Assembly (NCBI GenBank): GCA_946188395.1
Contig: CAMHUU010000002.1
Coordinates: 62,001 to 126,000 of the forward strand
Direction of reading: 5' to 3'
DNA from: an uncultured Prevotellaceae bacterium
Lineage (GTDB): Bacteria > Bacteroidota > Bacteroidia > Bacteroidales > Bacteroidaceae
DNA length: 64,000 bases
Positions within the stretch are counted from its first letter, which is position 1; each line of letters opens with the position of its first letter. Under the pieces are notes generated by a model, which did not search any database, was not told where the DNA came from, and saw only the letters and a list, made by a program, of their open reading frames with translations. A program made the position numbers and the translations under genes. This document shows positions 61,169-64,000 of the stretch, piece by piece.

Positions 61169-61849
61169 TCAGGGGACGAAGACTCGTTCGAGCAGGCCGC
61201 TGTAGGTCTGAACGTGCAGGCGGATGGTGTCGGGACGTTGCTCGGTGGGGAGCAGGATGCTGACGTAGCGGCGGTTGGTGTAGTATTCGGGACTGCCGTT
61301 TTGGTCGTGCAGGAAACGGTAGTAGGCCGTACGATGGCCGTCGGGGTGTGTGATCAGGGTGTCCTGTGCCAATCCGATGGTATGTGCGGCTTCTTCGTCG
61401 TCGATGCGTCCCGTCTTGAGGAGCAGGCCCATATTCAGGTATTTGCCGCTTTTTGAGAGCCAGGCACTTTCGATGTCCAAGGGATCCTGCGGTAACTCCT
61501 TGAATTTCCAATGTTCGAGGGGTTTCAGGGTAGGAATCATGCCGATAGCTACCAGTTCTGCCTGCGAGTCTTTCACCTTATTATAATATATAAGGGTGCG
61601 ATAGGTGGTGTCGGGCGTTTCAATCCATTTGGCCGTATAGGGCGCATTCAAAGCGTAAGAGTCGCCATCGTCGGTGACAAACGACGTTCCCCGTCGCTGT
61701 CCGTCGACAGTGAGCTCACCGAGGTCGGTCTGCATGAGCGAGTATTCGCCCTGCCCCGTCTCGTAACTCTCCGTCTCGCAAGCGAGGAAGAAGAAAGAGG
61801 AAGACAGAAGGAGATAGAGGGAGAAAGATGGCAATAGCTTTTTCTTCAT
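61169..61849 (-). CDS. NigD-like exported lipoprotein
   Basis: A 226-aa protein with signal sequence MKKKLLPSFSLYLLLSSSFFFLAC, lipid Cys24. The rest is beta-rich: YSLMQTDLGELTVDGQRRGTSFVTDDGDSYAL, TYRTLIYYNKVKDSQAELVAIGMIPTLKP, then SGKYLNMGLLLKTG. This pattern resembles the NigD-like family of Bacteroidetes, first noted near a bacteriocin locus but mostly of unknown role. No bacteriocin gene is seen here. It lies 12 bases after the acyltransferase gene in the same direction; dispersed repeat copy B begins 22 bases after its stop. Confidence 0.65.
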   Translation of the reverse strand: MKKKLLPSFSLYLLLSSSFFFLACETESYETGQGEYSLMQTDLGELTVDGQRRGTSFVTDDGDSYALNAPYTAKWIETPDTTYRTLIYYNKVKDSQAELVAIGMIPTLKPLEHWKFKELPQDPLDIESAWLSKSGKYLNMGLLLKTGRIDDEEAAHTIGLAQDTLITHPDGHRTAYYRFLHDQNGSPEYYTNRRYVSILLPTEQRPDTIRLHVQTYSGLLERVFVP

Positions 61850-61861
61850 AGCGGTAGCAGA

Positions 61862-63025
61862 TTATTCATTCTTCACTTTAAGATAGTTCCTTAGCGGGTT
61901 GGCATACATGGTAAGTATGCATTCGCGCAGGAAGGCGTCGTCTTTGTCGGGCAGCTTGATCTTGGCCAGCTGACTAGCCAAGTATTCCTCGAAACGCTTC
62001 TTGTCGGCCTGCGTATAGTGGTCGGCGTGCGTCTGGGTTCCTTCCAACTCGTCGATGGCGATGTAGTTGCAGGGATAAAGCCGATAGTGCTTGTGCAACT
62101 CGCTGTCGATGCGACGGCTGAGGGTAGCATAAAACTCCTGTTTGGGAAGTTCTGCCAGCTCGTCAATCCAGCTGTTGATGGGTGCAGCACAATGGTAGTG
62201 GACGCGTCCCTTATAGCCGAAGATGCCCGTCTTCATGTTGTCGAGATCGTCCTGACGGCTTTTCTTGAAAGCGGGGTTGTCGCGTTTCTGCTGCATTTCC
62301 TGCGCCTTCAGATAGTCACAGGGGTCGAACTCATAACTGATGGTAAGGGGCACGATGTTTAATTCGCGCAGATCGCCGCCCATAGCCAGCATTTTAAGCA
62401 CCGATTCCTGGGTGTGGTCACTGGAATCCTTGGCTCGTCCCTCGCGTTGGGCTATCCAGATGTTTTCACGCTTTTGGGTAACGGCATAGTGGATATATCG
62501 GCTCATGAGCTGACTGGAGCGCATCATCTCGTGGGCCGTCAAGCCTCGCCGCACGGTAAAGGCCTTGTTCATGCGCACCAGTCGCTTGATCCAAGGATAG
62601 ATGAGCAAGTTGTCGCCAATGCCAATCTCAACCGTTGTGGGATGGCCGGCATCTACCAGCATCACGTCGAGGAATGCCGAGTCGAGCACGATGTCGCGAT
62701 GGTTCGAAACGAACGTGTAGCGATTTTTTAGTTTAGAGTTTAGAGTGTAGAGTTTAGAGTCGTCGAAGGTCGTGCCGTCGGTATGTTTGCGGATAATCCA
62801 CTTCACCACGGGTTTCATGAACCGCTTCTGGAAGTCGAGGGGTGTCTTAATACCTGTGAAAGCCAGTCGCAACAGCCCATTGCGCACACCCTTCGGCAAC
62901 CAAGGGACAAAGCCCTTGAGGACCATCGAAAACTGGCGGTCGTTGATGAGTTCCTCGAACGCCTGCTTCATTTCTCCCGCCTCATAAGGGCGGATCTCAT
63001 CAAACTCCTTGATATCGTATTCCAT
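61862..63025 (-). CDS. 1-acyl-glycerol-3-phosphate acyltransferase-like protein (PlsC family)
   Basis: A 387-aa membrane-associated acyltransferase. The motif NHRDIVLDSAFL (from residue 108) is the HX(4-5)D acyltransferase site of this Bacteroidetes group, and IWIAQREGRAKD and IVPLTISYEFDP are further blocks. It should acylate a glycerophospholipid or another lipid, and the exact acceptor is unknown. Residues 90-101 (SKLYTLNSKLKN) directly before the site are coded by an AGAGTTTAGAGTTTAG repeat (62728-62760), apparently inserted in frame. The gene follows ddl with a 44-base gap that contains related repeats (ACTCTCAACTCTC). Confidence 0.82.
   Translation of the reverse strand: MEYDIKEFDEIRPYEAGEMKQAFEELINDRQFSMVLKGFVPWLPKGVRNGLLRLAFTGIKTPLDFQKRFMKPVVKWIIRKHTDGTTFDDSKLYTLNSKLKNRYTFVSNHRDIVLDSAFLDVMLVDAGHPTTVEIGIGDNLLIYPWIKRLVRMNKAFTVRRGLTAHEMMRSSQLMSRYIHYAVTQKRENIWIAQREGRAKDSSDHTQESVLKMLAMGGDLRELNIVPLTISYEFDPCDYLKAQEMQQKRDNPAFKKSRQDDLDNMKTGIFGYKGRVHYHCAAPINSWIDELAELPKQEFYATLSRRIDSELHKHYRLYPCNYIAIDELEGTQTHADHYTQADKKRFEEYLASQLAKIKLPDKDDAFLRECILTMYANPLRNYLKVKNE
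62728..62760 (-). repeat. In-frame AGAGTTTAGAGTT repeat in the acyltransferase gene
   Basis: Four AGTTTAGAG-type units encode KLYTLNSKLKN just before the catalytic NHRD motif. Similar intergenic units occur at 46914-46930 and 63035-63065. Confidence 0.65.
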
Positions 63026-63069
63026 AGCGGCAGTAAACTCTACACTTTAAACTCTCAACTCTCAATTAA

Positions 63070-64000
63070 TTAGAACTGATTCTCTACAATGTCCGTCAGG
63101 ACTTCCGTCATAGTCAGACCGGCAGCCTTGACCTGCTGGGGAATGAAGCTGGTAGGAGTCATGCCGGGAGTTGTGTTCACTTCGAGCATGTGGATCTTTC
63201 CAGACTTCGAGATGATATAGTCGATGCGGATAATGCCATTGCAGTGCAAGATGTCGTAGATGTGGCTGGTAATCTCGCGTACACGGCGAGCCAGGTCCTC
63301 GCTGATGCGGGCAGGGGTAATCTCCTGGACCTGTCCGTTGTACTTGGCGTCGTAGTCGAAGAACTCGTTCTGCGTCACCACCTCGGTAATGGGCAGCAGC
63401 ACGGTCTTCTCGTCCGTCTTATAGCATCCGATAGTGATTTCAGTACCCTCCAGATACTGTTCGACCATCACCTCGTCGCTCTCGAGCATGGCCTTACGCA
63501 AGGCAGGAGCCAACTGGTCCTTGTTCTTCACCTTCGACACACCAAAACTCGAACCATCAGTGGCGGGCTTCACGAAGCAAGGCATGCCGATGCGTTGTTC
63601 AATCTCGTCCTCGCTGACCAGATGCTCGTAACCACGACGGATGAGCAGCGAGTCGGCCACAGCGACACCATAGCCGCGCAGATACTGGTTGAGTACGAAC
63701 TTGTCGAACGTCATGGCCTCGACCAATACACCGCTGGTTGAATAGGGGATGTCGACCAGGTCGAAATAGCCCTGCAGGATACCATTCTCGCCAGGAGTGC
63801 CGTGAATGGTGATGTAGGCATAGTCGAACAGACGGGCCTTGCCGTCCTCTACAAACGAGAAGTCGTTACGGTCGATCTTGGCCGTAGTGCCGTCAGGCAG
63901 ATTGACGTGCCAATCCTGTCCCTTGATGTCGACGATATAGACGTTGTACCGCTCCTTGTCGAAAAAAGAAAAGAGTCCTTGTGCGGAGCGCAGTGACACG
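63070..64000 (-). CDS. ddl: D-alanine--D-alanine ligase (5' end outside the window)
   Basis: At least 309 residues of an ATP-grasp enzyme that makes the D-Ala-D-Ala dipeptide for peptidoglycan. The sequence enters at VSLRSAQGLFSF, a conserved segment normally about 15-20 residues inside Ddl, so the true start lies beyond base 64000; the GTG at the edge is not the start. ATP-grasp blocks are seen: IHGTPGENGILQGYFDLVDIPY, MPCFVKPATDGSSFGVSKV, VEQYLEGTEITIG, and IRIDYIISKSGKIHMLEVNTTPGMTPTS with the magnesium ligands. The C-terminus is complete. Confidence 0.95.
   Translation of the reverse strand, partial: VSLRSAQGLFSFFDKERYNVYIVDIKGQDWHVNLPDGTTAKIDRNDFSFVEDGKARLFDYAYITIHGTPGENGILQGYFDLVDIPYSTSGVLVEAMTFDKFVLNQYLRGYGVAVADSLLIRRGYEHLVSEDEIEQRIGMPCFVKPATDGSSFGVSKVKNKDQLAPALRKAMLESDEVMVEQYLEGTEITIGCYKTDEKTVLLPITEVVTQNEFFDYDAKYNGQVQEITPARISEDLARRVREITSHIYDILHCNGIIRIDYIISKSGKIHMLEVNTTPGMTPTSFIPQQVKAAGLTMTEVLTDIVENQF

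Noticed and set aside
61169..61849. Bacteriocin locus because of the NigD-like protein
   Set aside because: No small peptide gene, transporter or modification enzyme adjoins, and NigD-like proteins are widespread without bacteriocins.

Overview
The window looks like a chromosomal segment from a gut or rumen Prevotella-like member of the Bacteroidales. The reasons are many promoters of the Bacteroidetes form TAnnTTTG, few Shine-Dalgarno sites, abundant secreted glycan-degrading enzymes and lipoproteins, an S46 dipeptidyl peptidase, a BT4734/VirE-type primase-helicase protein, DUF4923, FISUMP-like and LruC/DUF4842-like proteins, and C-terminal tails of the form xLxGRxV...GxYIxxGKK. No rRNA, tRNA or CRISPR array was seen.

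Layout. 0-0.7 kb: 3' end of a secreted glycan-binding-like protein. 0.8-5.9 kb: a 466-bp dispersed repeat, two unrecognised proteins with overlapping start and stop, and a primase-helicase-like protein, closed by a terminator hairpin whose loop carries the repeat's motif. 6-13 kb: LruC-type lipoprotein, fused SpmA-SpmB membrane protein, flippase, DPP7-like peptidase. 13-18.4 kb (minus): split transketolase, a glycerol-kinase-like FGGY kinase with changed substrate residues, and a DEAD-box helicase. This may be the end of a D-apiose/apulose pathway. 18.4-23.9 kb: M16 peptidase, GpmI, secreted esterase. 23.9-30.6 kb: a plus-strand run of acetylesterase, NUDIX, subtilase, GH13 and DUF4923. 30.6-31.76 kb: a gene-poor island with an orphan gene tail, several hairpin elements, a 278-bp inverted-repeat element and four 21-bp direct repeats just before an AlbA_2 protein. 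32.6-34.2 kb: FISUMP-like protein and DusB. 34.2-43.1 kb (minus): pectin methylesterase, CE12 acetylesterase, a one-piece periplasmic-sensor/AraC regulator and a CE2 esterase. 43.1-46.9 kb: RuvB, CoaD, YbeY, a LOG protein and a U32 peptidase. 47-49.5 kb: pectate lyase and papain-like lipoprotein. 49.5-57.4 kb (minus): a tightly spaced run of a conserved hypothetical, GH3, GH67, GH35-like and MscS. 57.4-64 kb: two tandem histidine phosphatases (the first lacking the catalytic His), SufE, the second copy of the dispersed repeat, a NigD-like lipoprotein, an acyltransferase and the end of Ddl.

Together the enzymes point to a plant cell wall degrader. PL1, CE8 and CE12 act on pectin, GH67 and GH3 (and perhaps GH35) on xylan side chains, GH13 on starch, and several esterases remove acetyl groups. 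The apulose-type cluster would fit the use of apiose from rhamnogalacturonan II. A second theme is repeats. At least six short repeat families occur between genes, and several have entered reading frames without breaking them (the SpmAB fusion, the FGGY kinase, GH67, the acyltransferase, the helicase linker, and tails of secreted enzymes).
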